NCBI GenBank assembly: GCA_964552325.1
Contig: CAZKHA010000178.1
Location: 1-6,932, forward strand
Reading direction: 5' to 3'
Length of the DNA stretch: 6,932 bases
Source of the DNA: CAZKCK01 sp964552325
GTDB taxonomy: Bacteria; Bacteroidota; Bacteroidia; Bacteroidales; TTA-H9
In this document: piece after piece, positions 1 to 6,168 of the stretch
How the letters are laid out: every line of letters begins with the position of its first letter
Numbering within the stretch: position 1 is the stretch's first letter
Program-made: the position numbers and the translations under genes
The notes under the pieces: model-generated
Told to the model about the DNA's origin: nothing
The model's database searches: none
Seen by the model: only the letters and a program-made list of their open reading frames with translations

Positions 1-392
1 GTGCCTGCTGCGCCATCAGCCGAGCGGTAAACAAAGGCACCCAGGCCGGGGTTGGTGTTGGCATTAAATGCCTCTGCCGGAGTTAGCAAGCCTGGAGTTA
101 TTGTACTGCCAGCGGGTGCCGTATGGCCATCATTGTTGAGCCAGGCATGTTGCCAAGCGCCACCGGATACCCGGTATTTTACAAAAACCCAGGCAGCATC
201 CCAGTTGCTTTCAGCAGTAGAGGTGCGCCAGGAGTTTTCCCAGGAGATGTCGAACTGAACCAAGGTAAAGTCGTCGGTGGTGTTTTTGCCCGTCAGGCTC
301 AGGTTGCTGATGGCAATGTTGTTGGCGTGCGCCATGATGCTGCTCAAAAGCAAACAGAGACATGTGAATGTAGCGTAAATAGAGTGTTTCAT
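1..392 (-). CDS. Secreted SUMF1/formylglycine-generating-enzyme-like protein, N-terminal part (partial at left edge)
   Basis: 130 codons are visible and the frame is still open at the left edge, so the C-terminus is missing. The ATG at 392 is the only possible start, because an in-frame TAA lies five codons upstream. Residues 1-23 form a clear Sec signal peptide (MKHS, hydrophobic core CLCLLL, A-H-A cleavage before NNIAIS). The mature part has NLSLTGKNTTDDF, FDISWENSWRTS, NWDAAWVFVKYRV, WQHAWLN and NPGLGAFVYRSADG. From memory, this pattern matches the N-terminal beta-rich domain in front of the SUMF1/FGE-sulfatase domain of many secreted Bacteroidota proteins; no search was run. The SUMF1 catalytic domain itself would lie outside the window, so enzyme activity is not shown. 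The gene starts 12 bp after the stop of the 145-aa secreted orphan, which suggests co-transcription. There is no clear Shine-Dalgarno sequence, as is usual in this phylum. Confidence 0.75.
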   Translation of the reverse strand, partial: MKHSIYATFTCLCLLLSSIMAHANNIAISNLSLTGKNTTDDFTLVQFDISWENSWRTSTAESNWDAAWVFVKYRVSGGAWQHAWLNNDGHTAPAGSTITPGLLTPAEAFNANTNPGLGAFVYRSADGAAG

Positions 393-404
393 GATGCAAT
401 TGAT

Positions 405-842
405 TTAAGAGAATAAGTATTGATCTATTAGGAATTGCTTGTTTAAAATGTGCCTTTGACTAACCGTTCCGGTGTTTCCGACCGATTTACCGAGCTGTGC
501 AGTTAAAACAGACCCGTTTTTAGGGATTGAAACAAATGTTTTGAATCCGAATTGTATGGTTCGTTCCTTGGCCAGAGGGCTGGATTCTTTACCGCTAGTC
601 AAGTAAAATTCGATATGAATCCCGAAATCGGTGGTGCAATCAGCGGTACTGACCCGATTCAAGCCAGCGTTTTGTTCTCCACCAAACCACCCATAAGCAT
701 TTAATTCACTGTAAAACAGCGGGGCGTTGGTTGAGATCGAATAATCGGTTGTGTGGACGAACGGATGGGCAGTCAAGCTTGCCATGTAACCGTAAAAAGC
801 CACCAAAAGCAACGCTATAGCACGTAAAAAGTGGCTTTTCAT
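405..842 (-). CDS. Small secreted protein of unknown function (145 aa)
   Basis: Complete ORF. Residues 1-25 are a signal peptide (MKSHFLRA, hydrophobic ALLLVAFYGYMASL, T-A cleavage before HPFVH), so the product is exported, probably to the periplasm or cell surface. The mature part of about 120 residues is rich in Ser, Thr, Asn, Phe and Tyr, has one Cys (C69) and no further membrane segment, and looks beta-rich (GIHIEFYLTSG, IQFGFKTFVSI). I do not recognise a family. Its ATG overlaps the stop of the upstream small ORF in an ATGA arrangement, and its stop is 12 bp before the SUMF1-like gene, so the three probably form one transcript. AGAGAT just before the ATG is a weak purine-rich ribosome site. 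Confidence is high that the gene is real and low on any role. Confidence 0.72.
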   Translation of the reverse strand: MKSHFLRAIALLLVAFYGYMASLTAHPFVHTTDYSISTNAPLFYSELNAYGWFGGEQNAGLNRVSTADCTTDFGIHIEFYLTSGKESSPLAKERTIQFGFKTFVSIPKNGSVLTAQLGKSVGNTGTVSQRHILNKQFLIDQYLFS

Positions 843-1009
843 ATCTCTAATAATTTGATGGTTAAAAATGGATATTTTCTATGTAATTGATTATCAATTT
901 TAACCAAGCAAGCGGTTTCCTCAACTTCCAGGGCATATTTCTGATTCTTGCCATACAGTGCAAAATTTTTTGCTAACCAGCTTTTATCGTAATACAGTCC
1001 TGAAACCAT
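839..1009 (-). CDS. Small unrecognised ORF overlapping the secreted orphan
   Basis: From the ATG at 1009 this encodes 56 residues (MVSGLYYDKSW...FLTIKLLEI). The same frame stays open upstream to a TTG at 1078, which would give 79 residues. I prefer the ATG because TTG starts are uncommon in Bacteroidota and GGAAA sits 4 bases before it. The product is basic and has no signal peptide or membrane segment, so it would be cytoplasmic. The main support for a real gene is the 4-bp ATGA overlap with the 145-aa secreted protein, a usual sign of translational coupling. No family is recognised. It could also be the tail of a decayed longer gene, since the spacer upstream is non-coding. Confidence 0.42.
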   Translation of the reverse strand: MVSGLYYDKSWLAKNFALYGKNQKYALEVEETACLVKIDNQLHRKYPFLTIKLLEI

Positions 1010-1156
1010 AATTTCCAATTTTTGGAATTTATAACAAGTATTCTTGGTTCTAGTGATATAGTAAACTTTGACTATCAATTATTTGATTAAGGATGCTCTC
1101 AGCCAATTGCTAAAAAATCGAGCATTAACAAATAATTATGCCAAAATTCCTAAATA

Positions 1157-1164
1157 CAAATATA
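1157..1164 (-). promoter_or_regulatory. Possible -7 box for the 839-1009 / 405-842 / 1-392 gene run
   Basis: Read on the minus strand the bases are TATATTTG, an exact match to the Bacteroidota sigma-A -7 consensus TAnnTTTG. It lies upstream of the first gene of the run, implying a leader of roughly 70-140 nt depending on which start is used. The nearest upstream TTTG (1190-1193) is about 25 bp away, longer than the usual 19-21, so the -33 element is poor. Tentative. Confidence 0.3.
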
Positions 1165-1206
1165 CGGCAGTTTGTCTGGTTTTAAAAGCCAAATGTTTCC
1201 CAAATC

Positions 1207-1218
1207 ATACATTTGTAT
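1207..1218. repeat. 12-bp inverted repeat ATACA-TT-TGTAT
   Basis: Perfect 5-bp arms around TT lie about 45 bp upstream of the possible -7 box at 1157-1164. The size and position fit a small operator for the downstream minus-strand gene run, but AT-rich DNA makes such repeats fairly often, so this is only a candidate. Confidence 0.22.
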
Positions 1219-1273
1219 AATTCAGGACTTTTGTAAGTAGTTGATTGGTAAATATTTATAGATTGACGCAAAA

Positions 1274-1293
1274 GTGCTTGCCATTGCAAGCGC
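1274..1293 (-). terminator. Possible rho-independent terminator downstream of the TPR/AraC regulator gene
   Basis: On the minus strand an 8-bp stem (GCGCTTGC pairing with GCAAGCAC, one G-T wobble) closes an AATG loop and is followed at once by TTTT. It lies about 110 nt past the stop of the regulator gene and before the next gene run, the expected place for a terminator. The T run is short, so termination may be partial. Confidence 0.45.
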
Positions 1294-1309
1294 CAAAATG
1301 GCCTATTGA

Positions 1310-1337
1310 CACGCCTTTTACTAAGTAAAAATACGTG
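1310..1337. repeat. 28-bp imperfect palindrome 3' of the regulator gene
   Basis: A perfect core TTTTACT-A-AGTAAAA (1316-1330) is flanked by CACG (1310-1313) and CGTG (1334-1337), offset by one base. In RNA either strand could fold it into a hairpin with a small internal loop. It sits between the regulator stop and the terminator-like hairpin at 1274-1293, so it may be a second 3'-end hairpin. A protein-binding site is the alternative. Confidence 0.35.
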
Positions 1338-1404
1338 CATGGAAATACGCTATCAAAGGCTTAATTTGAACGCAAATCTAGCTTTGTCTTGCGATAAGTT
1401 GTTT

Positions 1405-3168
1405 TTATAAGGCCGTTTTCTTGACCTCGTGTTCCATTTTTAGAAATGCAGCTGGTGTAACGCCCATGTGTTTTTTGAATGCAGCATAAAACGTTGAACG
1501 GCTGTGGAAGCCTGAGCACTCCATAATCTGATCGTTTGATAATCGAGGGTCTTTGCTCAACAAAAGCGCACAGGCGTAATCCACCCTTAAGCCGTTCAGG
1601 TATTCGTTAAAGTTTACGCCATAGTGCTGGTTGATAAATGCCGAAAGATAGGTGTGGTTAGTGCCTAGCATAGCGGCTAGCTCGTCCAAGGTAAGATCGG
1701 GGTTCAGGTAGGGCCGCTGGGTTTGGTTCAGCGCTTCGAGCTTGCCGGTCAAGCATTCAATGCCAGGGCGCGCCCTTAGCTCTTTTCCGTTTGCAAAGCT
1801 TTCATCTACGGTCTTTTGGACAAGCCGTATGGTTCTTGCTTCAAACTTTCTGTTGGCAGACTTAAACCTCCTGCGATAGAACCAGATAGCAACCACGGTT
1901 AATCCGATGATGCCCAAAACCAATAGCAAAAATTGAATAACCGCATTTTGTCGCTCAATAACTTTTTGGCCAGAGCTTACCACCAGCTTCATATTTTCAA
2001 CGGCAATATTGGCATTAACGCTCGAAATAACCAACTTTGCTTTTAAATGCTCCAAATCCGTGTTTTGGCGCTGAACCGAATCACTGTACTTTTCCAGGTT
2101 AATTTTAGCCTCACGCATCGCTTTATTATCACCCAGTTTCTCGGCCAGGTTCGTGCAATATGCATAGATTTTTTGAAGCGGCTGTGGATTGCGGAGTAAA
2201 TGAACACGTTTCATCAGACTGTCTTTTACGGCCAATGCCTTTGGAAGGTTCCCTTGTATCATTAGGTAGTTTCCGAGGGCCAACTGGCGTTCAAGCAGTA
2301 ACAAGGGCTGCTGCGATTTTTGGGCATGGCTCAGCGAAAGCTCCAGCCATTTCAATTTATCTAAATCCCCACCAAAATCGGCCAAAACACCTACGGCCTC
2401 AGCCAGAACCCCATGCAAGAAATTGGTCTCAGCAGCCTGAATCTTGCTTTGCCCTCCTTTTTGGGCAATAAACCCTTCTACGGCAGCCTGCACATTTTGC
2501 AATTGAAAGGGTAATCCATGTAGTTTTCCGTGTAGAGCCCTTAGCTTCATCTTGAGCTGTAAGTTTTGGCTATAGGCTAGTGAAGCCATGTTGATGCGGC
2601 TATCGGCTTTTTGATAGTAATACATGGCTGAATCATAGTTGCTTGCTTGTTGCCAGCTTAAACCTAAATTATGCAAGGCCAGCACCATGGCATGTTGGTT
2701 GTCAGTGTTTTGGGCCGAGCGATAGGAATTTCGGTAATTTTCTTGTGCCTCATGAATCAATCCATACGTAAGCTGTATGTTTCCCAAATCAATGAACAGA
2801 TAGGGATCGGTAATTCGGTAATCTGGGTTGCGCAGGAAACAGTTGATGGCTTCATTCATATGAAAATAGGCCAGCCTATGGTCAATAATCCGGTATTGAT
2901 AGAATTCGGCCAACAACGAGTGCATCTTTAGTTTGCCTTCTTCGTAACCGGCAGCTTCACTCACTTCTATCCCCTTAAGCATATACCTTTCAGCCGAATC
3001 GGGCAAGCTTGCATCACAAGCTATAGCTTTCTTTTCCAAATCTTTAACCAATTCTTGTACCCGACAATTAGTATCTGGCTTGATGCTGTTACGGCAACCA
3101 AAATGCACAAGCAATAAAATAGCGAACACGCTAAAATAAAACGATTTATGCATGATTTTGGTTCTCAT
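1405..3168 (-). CDS. Membrane-anchored TPR / AraC-family (HTH_18) transcriptional regulator
   Basis: 587 aa. Order of parts: an N-terminal export signal (residues 1-24, hydrophobic FYFSVFAILLLVHFG) followed by Cys25; a helical TPR-like sensor of about 350 residues (e.g. YLFIDLGNIQLTYGLIHEA near 123-141, ALHNLGLSWQQASNYDSAM near 164-182); a heptad-like stretch around 365-408; one transmembrane helix at about 411-431 ending in RRR; a linker; and an AraC-type double helix-turn-helix at 489-578. The second HTH carries the family signature GFHSRSTFYAAFKKHMGVTP. Known relatives suggest that the TPR part senses a signal on the far side of the membrane or from a partner, while the HTH binds DNA in the cytoplasm; I infer this topology from the hydrophobic segments. 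The sequence before Cys25 (VHFGC) is a poor lipobox, so lipidation is uncertain. Met6 is an equally good start, and the signal peptide fits it better. The gene stands alone, so its targets are not evident. No convincing promoter is visible before the gap. Confidence 0.88.
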   Translation of the reverse strand: MRTKIMHKSFYFSVFAILLLVHFGCRNSIKPDTNCRVQELVKDLEKKAIACDASLPDSAERYMLKGIEVSEAAGYEEGKLKMHSLLAEFYQYRIIDHRLAYFHMNEAINCFLRNPDYRITDPYLFIDLGNIQLTYGLIHEAQENYRNSYRSAQNTDNQHAMVLALHNLGLSWQQASNYDSAMYYYQKADSRINMASLAYSQNLQLKMKLRALHGKLHGLPFQLQNVQAAVEGFIAQKGGQSKIQAAETNFLHGVLAEAVGVLADFGGDLDKLKWLELSLSHAQKSQQPLLLLERQLALGNYLMIQGNLPKALAVKDSLMKRVHLLRNPQPLQKIYAYCTNLAEKLGDNKAMREAKINLEKYSDSVQRQNTDLEHLKAKLVISSVNANIAVENMKLVVSSGQKVIERQNAVIQFLLLVLGIIGLTVVAIWFYRRRFKSANRKFEARTIRLVQKTVDESFANGKELRARPGIECLTGKLEALNQTQRPYLNPDLTLDELAAMLGTNHTYLSAFINQHYGVNFNEYLNGLRVDYACALLLSKDPRLSNDQIMECSGFHSRSTFYAAFKKHMGVTPAAFLKMEHEVKKTAL

Positions 3169-3401
3169 AAGGCGTAGTTCGGTGTTCTATTCTTCCAAGA
3201 AAAGGCCAGTATTGATTCTACCTGTAAAAGTATGAATTTTTGACAATATTGACTTATGTACGCAAACAAATTACATCCTTTTCAACGTTTTTAAGCAGCA
3301 TAAAACATAAACAGAAGCAAATTGGCTAGTTAACAGCCTTAAAATGCAGACATTGCATAATTACTTGTAATGTTTTAAAAACTATCAACATCTATACATT
3401 A
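3169..3401. other. Gene-free AT-rich DNA upstream of the regulator gene
   Basis: No coding sequence is evident on either strand. This is the 5' region of the minus-strand TPR/AraC gene and should hold its promoter. I found no exact TAnnTTTG box on the minus strand; the closest is TACTTTTA at 3229-3222, one base off. The stretch runs into the assembly gap. Confidence 0.5.
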
Positions 3402-3501
3402 NNNNNNNNNNNNNNNNNNNNNNNNNNNNNNNNNNNNNNNNNNNNNNNNNNNNNNNNNNNNNNNNNNNNNNNNNNNNNNNNNNNNNNNNNNNNNNNNNNN
3501 N
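3402..3501. other. Assembly gap (100 N)
   Basis: Exactly 100 N bases, the conventional placeholder for a gap of unknown length joining two contigs. The true distance and content between the regulator gene and the repeat at 3511 are unknown. A translation running across the N block (minus strand, 3392-3592) is not a gene. Confidence 0.98.
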
Positions 3502-3510
3502 ATACGCAGT

Positions 3511-3660
3511 AAAGGGAACTTCTAAAAATCCAATCTTCTGCGTTATGCTCCTTCGCTAAAATCCTTGTTTCGGCAAGCTCAACACATGGCATTTACTGCA
3601 GGTAAACTCCGGTTTTAGCTCTGTCGCAAGCCTTGAATATAGAATTTTTAGAAACCCCCT
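3511..3660. repeat. Long imperfect palindromic element (REP/MITE-like) at the gap edge
   Basis: Two arms of about 50-60 nt face each other. TTCTAAAAAT at 3520-3529 pairs perfectly with ATTTTTAGAA at 3644-3653, and GCTAAAA at 3555-3561 pairs with TTTTAGC at 3613-3619, with only a one-base difference in spacing. The outer ends are GGG-rich on the left and CCCCC-rich on the right. The centre holds TTCGGCAAGCTCAACACA, a phrase I associate with dispersed palindromic repeats in Bacteroidota genomes; this is memory, not a search. There is no transposase in or beside it. The gap begins directly next to it, as expected when a multi-copy repeat breaks an assembly, and the element may extend into the gap. 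Confidence 0.6.
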
Positions 3661-4030
3661 AAAGCGTCTTTCAGCAAAAAACTATCTCCATCACAACCTC
3701 TGCCTACAGGCAATTTCTCGTTCAATCAATAGCTGTAACTCATAGCCCAATAACTATACATCACAAACCCTTTGGCAAACCAAACCATTCCTTACGGTCA
3801 ATAGCACATGGCCATAAATAAATATGAAGACCGATAAAGCTGATTGAATGCATTTTCATTGAATTCTTAAAAGCATTGCTTTAAGAACATAGTTTTACAG
3901 TATTATATTACAAGATAGATAGCGCGAAAGCATTGGATTTCAATTCACAAACGTTTGGGATCGAAACGACCTGTTTATTAGGCAATAAATTTAGAGGATT
4001 GTACAGGGTCTGCAATTGCAGTTTAGCCCC
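3661..4030. other. Gene-free spacer between the palindromic repeat and the GNAT gene
   Basis: About 370 bp without a credible gene. Two small structures stand out. One is an inverted repeat at 3864-3887 (TTCTTAAA and TTTAAGAA arms, with inner GC/GC pairing and one bulged A). The other is a perfect 12-bp palindrome CTGCAATTGCAG at 4010-4021, which begins 9 bases past the stop of the minus-strand GNAT gene. Neither is followed by a U-rich run on the minus strand, so I do not call either a terminator. Confidence 0.5.
4010..4021. repeat. Perfect 12-bp palindrome just 3' of the GNAT-YoaP gene
   Basis: CTGCAATTGCAG is fully self-complementary and lies 9 bases beyond the TAG of the minus-strand acetyltransferase gene. 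It could mark the 3' end of the transcript or be a protein site. It has no T run, so function is unknown. Confidence 0.3.
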
Positions 4031-4795
4031 CTAAATCAACCCCTCCTTTTTAAGTATATTATTGAAACGTGTAGTAGAAATGTAATGCGCAACCAACAAC
4101 TTGCCATTGTATATCAGCGAAAACGTACCGTAAAACGAGGGAGCATGCTGGGCTTCTTCGGGCGTTTTCAACTCGGTATAGTTTATAGGAAGATGTTGGT
4201 AAACATCCGAGTTCATAACTTCATCAACAAAACGCGCAACCCATGGGCATTGTGCTGAATAGACAATATGGAGCCCTTGATAATTTGCTAGTTGCGCTTT
4301 GTAATTAATCATCTTTGGCATACCACTATCTGCTAATGGATAAGCTAACAATTCATGGTCTTTGCTTGCTTCAACTATCGAAAAGCCATTCTTTTCAAAT
4401 AATTGTTTCTCGGCCATAAACGAATCGTTGCTGGTTATAACAGCAACACCCTTTTTGCCCATGGTTTTGGCTTGGTTAATACAATGCTGAATCAGCGTAG
4501 ATCCATAGCCTTTGTGTTTATTTTTATCAGGACTTACCCAAATGCAATGGATAAAAAGATATTTTGGGGCAAAAACGGGTCGCCAAGCCTTTTCACCTGG
4601 CACAAATTCGATATAGGCCGCTGCTTTGTTTTCATCAGCTGGGTAAAGCAAGTTGATGCGAAGCCCTTCTTGATACCGTTTTTGATACCACTCTACTTTG
4701 AACGGGTAAGCTGGATGCTTTGGGTTTATAAAACATATAAACTGTGGATGATCCTTTAAATTTTCGGGAGTGACAGATACAATAGTGTGGCTCAT
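4031..4795 (-). CDS. GNAT-family N-acetyltransferase with C-terminal YoaP-like domain
   Basis: 254 aa, close to the length I recall for Bacillus YoaP-type proteins (about 250). Residues ~1-155 form a GNAT fold: beta4 FIHCIWVSPD (81-90), the acetyl-CoA loop as KHKGYGSTL (93-101), helix alpha3 LIQHCINQAK, and the motif-B part LFEKNGFSIVEA (132-143). Residues ~165-254 match the YoaP-like, thioredoxin-fold domain: a beta strand, then AQCPW (181-185), the middle TPEEAQHAPSFYGTFSLIYNGKLL, and the C-terminal HYIS-TRFNNIL. Family knowledge predicts acetyl transfer from acetyl-CoA to an amine or small molecule in the cytosol; the substrate is unknown. Only one Cys sits in the CxxC-like position (C-P-W), so a dithiol redox role is unlikely. 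The gene is monocistronic, with a promoter at 4885-4914 and a leader of about 84 nt. There is no Shine-Dalgarno sequence. Confidence 0.85.
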   Translation of the reverse strand: MSHTIVSVTPENLKDHPQFICFINPKHPAYPFKVEWYQKRYQEGLRINLLYPADENKAAAYIEFVPGEKAWRPVFAPKYLFIHCIWVSPDKNKHKGYGSTLIQHCINQAKTMGKKGVAVITSNDSFMAEKQLFEKNGFSIVEASKDHELLAYPLADSGMPKMINYKAQLANYQGLHIVYSAQCPWVARFVDEVMNSDVYQHLPINYTELKTPEEAQHAPSFYGTFSLIYNGKLLVAHYISTTRFNNILKKEGLI

Positions 4796-4884
4796 GCTAT
4801 AAAGATTTATTAATCAGCAATTAGGATATTGGTGAGGACATTTTTGGCGCAAATCCGGAATTTTTAGCATCGATTTGTCAATTA

Positions 4885-4914
4885 CAAAGCTAGGTGTTTT
4901 AATAAGCAAATCAA
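4885..4914 (-). promoter_or_regulatory. Bacteroidota-type promoter of the GNAT-YoaP gene
   Basis: On the minus strand TTG (4914-4912) is followed by 19 bp and then TAGCTTTG (4892-4885). This matches the phylum's -33 TTG / -7 TAnnTTTG layout and its usual spacing. Transcription would start near 4879 and leave a leader of about 84 nt before the ATG at 4795. It is the best-formed promoter in the window. Confidence 0.6.
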
Positions 4915-4927
4915 GCGCTACCCGAAG

Positions 4928-4939
4928 ATATGTACATAT
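4928..4939. promoter_or_regulatory. Perfect palindrome ATATGTACATAT upstream of the GNAT promoter
   Basis: A fully symmetric 12-bp sequence begins 13 bp upstream of the -33 TTG of the minus-strand promoter. The position suits an activator or a looping operator. It is next to a second palindrome at 4941-4957. No regulator is identified. Confidence 0.4.
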
Positions 4940-4940
4940 T

Positions 4941-4957
4941 TATTTGATTATCAAATA
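4941..4957. promoter_or_regulatory. Second palindrome TATTTGA-TTA-TCAAATA upstream of the GNAT promoter
   Basis: Perfect 7-bp arms lie around a 3-base centre, one base away from the palindrome at 4928-4939. It resembles a dimer-binding site. It recalls an FNR/CRP half-site (TTGA...TCAA), but the spacing is three bases too short for the FNR consensus TTGATnnnnATCAA, so I do not assign it to that family. Confidence 0.38.
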
Positions 4958-5037
4958 TCACCAAAAGTCAAAAGTACGCAGTAGTTCACAGTTGTAATCG
5001 TTTGCATTTGGGTCATCATCCATTGATCGAGATTTAT

Positions 5038-5553
5038 TCATCCAAACGTGTTGCGTAAATGTTTAACCAAATCAGGATTGTGTGCTTCCTTTTCTATACC
5101 AATAAACGAAAAGAAAAGCAATCCCCAATTCTGCGGTACAGGCGTTATAAAGGGCTAGTATAATCAATTAGTTGAATACCTGCCAAAGCAAGCATCAAAA
5201 CGCAACCTAAGCCATTCGTTGGGTGCTTTGTGCCCCAATAGCGGCAAAGGGACGGAAGGGCTGCCTGTTTCCTTGAATTCAAAGGCAATAGAATCACACA
5301 CTACTTGAAGCACGATGAATCATGGCACTTGTCCAACAGACACAGATGTCAGGAAATTTCCATTTTCTTCAAAATTCAGCATCTGGTCAGGCCATGCATG
5401 AAGAAAAATCATTCTGGAGTGGTTTAGCTTCATATGCCTGTAGCCTAGTTTATGCTGTCTATCAATTGCATAATACCGGTATTAGAATTGTTATTCCATA
5501 GCAACTAGCTTAATTTGTCTTATTGCATCCTCAATACGATTTAACTTTGGCTA
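5038..5553 (-). pseudogene. Decayed ('ghost') gene of unrecognised family
   Basis: No intact ORF exists here, but a single minus-strand frame reads as plausible protein for about 160 codons, broken by in-frame stops. Open pieces: 5550-5494 (19 codons, PKLNRIEDAIRQIKLVAME), 5481-5323 (53 codons, with HSRMIFLHAWPDQMLNFEEN), 5319-5167 (51 codons, with CDSIAFEFKETG and NEWLRLRFDACFGRYSTN), and 5154-5041 (38 codons, with NWGLLFFSFIGIEKEA and NPDLVKHLRNTFG), ending at TGA 5040-5038. Internal stops are TAA 5493-5491, TAA 5484-5482, TGA 5322-5320, TGA 5166-5164 and TAG 5157-5155. The other two minus frames are full of stops here. The phase never shifts, so decay looks like point mutation. LNFEENGNFL recalls beta-propeller repeats, but I do not recognise the family. 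The same frame continues less convincingly to about 5727 through hydrophobic sequence. Chance open reading in one frame cannot be ruled out. Confidence 0.42.
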
Positions 5554-5895
5554 CAAAGGGCAAAGTACTGTGAGAATAGCCTACACTAGGCACCCGGATA
5601 GAGTTGGGTGTGTCCGACACATTCCGCAAGGAGTCCAAAAAAACACACTATTATCCTGACCGCTTTTATCCAATAGAAACCAAACGAATGCACAAAAAAC
5701 AACGTGGCACCAAAAAAGCCGGATTACCTAATGTTTTCGTATATTTGTAGTATTATAAACCAAATAGATACAGATAACTTACCAAATATACCAAAATCAG
5801 ATAGTTGTATTAAAAGACTTCTGTTCAAATCTTCCGTTCACAAAGGCCTTAAATTGATATCGTGCAACTAAATTCATTAAACAATTCCAAACATC
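5554..5895. other. Gene-poor leader region between the ghost gene and the C39-like gene
   Basis: No intact gene. The minus strand may hold the decayed N-terminal part of the ghost gene (hydrophobic VVFCAFVWFLLDKSG near 5685-5641). The plus strand has a candidate -7 box at 5740-5747. ACCAAA occurs three times (5759, 5781, 5790) in the presumed leader of the C39-like gene; no function is assigned. Confidence 0.4.
5740..5747 (+). promoter_or_regulatory. Possible -7 box for the C39-like gene
   Basis: TATATTTG matches the Bacteroidota TAnnTTTG box exactly. A start of transcription near 5753 would give a leader of about 143 nt. No TTG lies at the expected -33 distance, so the assignment is weak. 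Confidence 0.32.
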
Positions 5896-6168
5896 ATGAA
5901 AAGAAGTATCATCTCCATATGTACCGTGAGCTTGCTTCTGCTTTTACCATCCTTTACAAAAGAATCAGCACCTGCTTACAAGGAACATGATGCTGACCAC
6001 AGCCGGTTTTATGTTTTTGATGTAACAAAAGGCTTCCCGCGTGAGGGATTCACCATGCTGGATGTAAATTCTTCTCAGCAAACTACAGAATATACCTGCG
6101 GGCCTTCTGCTGTTATCACCCTGTTAAACTATTATGACAAAGAAGGAGATGAAACGAATCAATATTGA
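5896..6168 (+). CDS. Truncated secreted C39-like cysteine peptidase (N-terminal remnant)
   Basis: 90 aa. Residues 1-22 form a signal peptide (MKRSIIS, hydrophobic core VSLLLLLPSF). The mature part reads FPREGFTMLDV and then QQTTEYTCGPSAVITLLNYY at 61-80. This is the catalytic-cysteine block of C39-like (papain-fold) peptidases, with Cys68 as nucleophile inside CGPS and Gln61 or Gln62 as the likely oxyanion-hole residue. Relatives run to roughly 200 residues and carry the catalytic His (in a GHW-type motif) and Asp/Asn well downstream. Here the frame stops at TGA after DKEGDETNQY, and only 59 bp separate it from preT. No His block is present in any frame there, so the 3' half has been lost. 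The product should not be an active peptidase. The start and signal peptide are intact, so it may still be expressed. It could equally be filed as a pseudogene. Confidence 0.7.
   Translation: MKRSIISICTVSLLLLLPSFTKESAPAYKEHDADHSRFYVFDVTKGFPREGFTMLDVNSSQQTTEYTCGPSAVITLLNYYDKEGDETNQY

Noticed and set aside
52..416. Several overlapping open frames on both strands
   Set aside because: They are shadows of the SUMF1-like gene, whose signal peptide and conserved domain phrases lie in a different minus-strand frame.
2160..2471. Plus-strand open frame of about 100 codons
   Set aside because: It lies wholly inside the well-supported TPR/AraC gene on the other strand and has no recognisable protein features.
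3392..3592. Minus-strand open frame running through the N block
   Set aside because: Half of it is N. The readable part lies inside the palindromic repeat, and its frame only reflects one strand of that element.
3864..3887. Hairpin as a terminator for the GNAT gene
   Set aside because: It is about 145 nt past the stop, is AT-rich, and has no T run on the minus strand.
4403..4759. Plus-strand open frame of about 118 codons
   Set aside because: It is antisense to the GNAT domain, which shows clear family motifs; the plus-strand translation does not.
4941..4957. FNR/CRP-type operator
   Set aside because: The half-sites are similar, but the spacing is three bases shorter than the FNR consensus.
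5038..5553. Stop-codon recoding as an explanation for the broken frame
   Set aside because: TAA, TAG and TGA all occur in frame, and neighbouring genes use normal stops, so a decayed gene is simpler.
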